Assembly (NCBI GenBank): GCA_037893245.1
Contig: JBAIAA010000262.1
Coordinates: 1,302,001 to 1,366,000, forward strand
Reading direction: 5' to 3'
Length of the DNA stretch: 64,000 nt
Source: Crossaster papposus
Lineage: Eukaryota > Echinodermata > Asteroidea > Velatida > Solasteridae
Made by a program: the position numbers and the translations under genes. Positions 62,423 through 64,000 of this stretch are shown here, one piece after another; positions within the stretch are counted from its first letter, which is position 1; every line of letters starts with the position of its first letter. Under the pieces are notes generated by a model. The model saw only the letters and a list, made by a program, of their open reading frames with translations, did no database searches and was not told the DNA's origin.

Positions 62423-63309
62423 TCATGTGAATTTAGAAACAGCAAACAAAATGAAAGCAGACATTCTCAAAACATTCAAAAATATGTATTACATTTGAAT
62501 AACAGTGAAGCAAAAATACCTCTTTGGCAGAGAGAGGTTTTGGTCTTCGGACCTCTGGGTTATGGGCCCAGCACGTTCCCACTGCAACACTCTGCGTAAC
62601 TATTTTTAATGAAAATAAAATCACTATCAAGGAAATAATTATTCTGAGCAGACCGAGCTTGTGGTCATCCGAACTCTCGGTTACTGACCAAGAAAGTGTC
62701 TACTTCGTCACTCTGAGTCGAGTACCTCAAGTCATACCAAAAACTTGTTAGCAGAGCGAAATGAAAATGAAAATGAAATCACTATCAAGGACATAATTAT
62801 CCTGAGCAGACCGAGGTTGTGATCATCCGAAATATTGGTTACTGGCCAAGAAAGTGTCTACTTCGTCACTCTGAGTCGAGTACCTCAAGTCATACCAAGA
62901 ACGTGTTAGCAGAGCGAGGTTTCGATCTTCGGACCTTGGGTTAAGGGCCCAACACGCTTCCACTGCGCCACTCTACTTCATGTAAAGTTAGAAACAGCAA
63001 ACAAAATGAAAGCAGACATTCTAAAAACATTATAAAATATTTATTAAATTTGAATAACAGTTAAGCAAAAAAACCTCTTTAGCAGAGCGAGGTTTTGGTC
63101 TTCGGACCTCTGGGTTATGGGCCCAGCACGCTCCCATTGCAACACTCTGCGTAACTATTTTTAATGAAAATGAAAATGAAATCATTATCAAGGAAATAAT
63201 TATCCTGAGCAGACCGAGGTTGTGGTCATCCGAACTCTCGGTTAGTGACCAAGAAAGTATCTACTTCGTCACTCTGAGTCGAGTACCTCAAGTCATACCA
63301 AAAACTTGT

Positions 63310-63381
63310 TAGCAGAGCGAGGTTTCGATCCTCGGACCTCTGGGTTATGGGCCCAGCACGCTTCCACTGCGCCACTCTGCT
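63310..63381 (-). tRNA. tRNA-iMet (CAT), exact consensus copy
   Basis: Fourth copy identical to the initiator consensus, with T5 terminator (A5 at 63300-63304 on the plus strand). It lies outside the 1003-bp duplication, so exact copies are not all the product of one local event. Confidence 0.88.
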
Positions 63382-64000
63382 TCATGTGAATTTAGAAACA
63401 GCAAACAAAATGAAAGCAGACATTCTAAAAACATTCTAAAATATGTATTACATTTGAATAACAGTGAAGCAAAAATACCTCTTTAGCAGAGCGAGGTTTT
63501 GGTCTTCGGACCTCTGGGTTAAGCGCCCAGCACGCTCCCACTGCACCACTCTGCGTAACTATTTTTAATGAAAATGAAATCACTATCAAGGACATAATTA
63601 TCCTAAGCAGACCGAGGTTGTGGTCATCCGAACTCTCGGTTACTGACCAAGAAAGTGTCTACTTCGTCACTCTGAGTCGAGTACCTCAAGTCATACCAAA
63701 AACTTGTTAGCAGAGACAGGTTTCGATCCTCGGACCTCTGTGTTAAGGGCCCAGCACGTTTCCACTGCGCCACTCTACTTCATGTAAAGTTAGAAACAGC
63801 AAACAAAATGAAAGCAGACATTCTAAAAACATTCTAAAATATTTATTAAATTTGAATAACAGTTAAGCAAAAATCCCTCTTTAGCAGAGCGAGGTTTTTC
63901 GTCTTCGGACCTCTGGGTTATGGGCCCAGCACGCTCCCACTGCAACACTCTGCGTAACTATTTTTAATGAAAATGAAATCACTATCAAGGAAATAATTAT

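Larger units (their letters stand above)
60540..62545 (+). repeat. 1003-bp tandem duplication with a shared deletion
   Basis: Two copies with a constant 1003-bp offset (for example 60693 and 61696). Both contain the same 141-bp deletion that removes linker, B module and most of the next linker, joining GCGTAAC directly to AACTTGTTAGC (near 60768 and 61771). The deletion therefore predates the duplication. Confidence 0.85.
51581..64000 (-). repeat. Initiator-tRNA-Met-derived satellite, block 3
   Basis: Continuation of the satellite, second subfamily, running off the window end. Holds all four C modules that exactly match the consensus initiator tRNA-Met, many C modules with a CTT anticodon loop, and rearranged units: a C module cut after AGCAGAGC and joined to GAAATGAAAATGAAAATG (near 52500, 53055, 55550, 56505, 60197, 62758), and a 1003-bp tandem duplication. 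The first two 398-bp units after element 2 (51583-51980 and 51981-52378) are nearly identical. Confidence 0.95.

Overview
This window is eukaryotic and non-genic. About 47.7 kb of its 64 kb is a tandem satellite built from initiator tRNA-Met sequence. The other roughly 16.3 kb is two retrotransposons of the tyrosine-recombinase (DIRS) order inserted into that satellite. No bacterial signal and no intact host protein-coding gene was recognised. DIRS-order elements, intron-like splice signals and a eukaryotic initiator tRNA (A1:U72, A54/A60, no encoded CCA) point to an animal genome, probably a marine invertebrate. The species cannot be named from the sequence.

Layout. 1-3549: satellite. 3550-15644: element 1, a 12.1 kb insertion bounded by split direct repeats (A1 ... 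B1-A2 ... B2), holding a decayed DIRS-type polymerase, a minisatellite with an 816-bp internal duplication, and much unrecognised sequence. 15645-47423: satellite, with a subfamily change near 41.3 kb. 47424-51580: element 2, a 4.2 kb element of a different DIRS lineage with its own split direct repeats; it has a Gag with one in-frame stop, a reverse transcriptase/RNase H with one frameshift, and a tyrosine recombinase whose core is deleted. 51581-64000: satellite of the second subfamily.

The basic satellite unit is 398 bp and carries three 72-bp tRNA-like modules, all on the minus strand. In plus-strand order they are module A (about 66/72 like the initiator-tRNA consensus, box B damaged), a 49-bp linker, module B (50/72, no gaps, very old), a 31-bp linker, module C (up to 72/72), and a 102-bp linker. 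The best C modules fold as complete initiator tRNA-Met with anticodon CAT, have canonical box A and box B, and are followed by a T5 RNA polymerase III terminator 5 nt after the gene. Four copies match the consensus exactly, all in the right-hand block. Other copies have switched anticodons (CTT, AAT) or lost the terminator. Shorter and longer periods (174, 224, 572, 797, 1003, 1594, 2288 bp) can be read as recombination between the similar tRNA modules followed by higher-order amplification.

Both elements sit cleanly in the satellite without target-site duplication, and the flanks rejoin into an uninterrupted unit. Each appears to have entered by recombination between a circular B-A junction and a short identical core in the satellite (7 bp for element 1, AA for element 2). 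Both insertions lie within about 12 bp of a tRNA module. Their termini are identical or nearly so although their coding regions are broken, which suggests mobilisation in trans.
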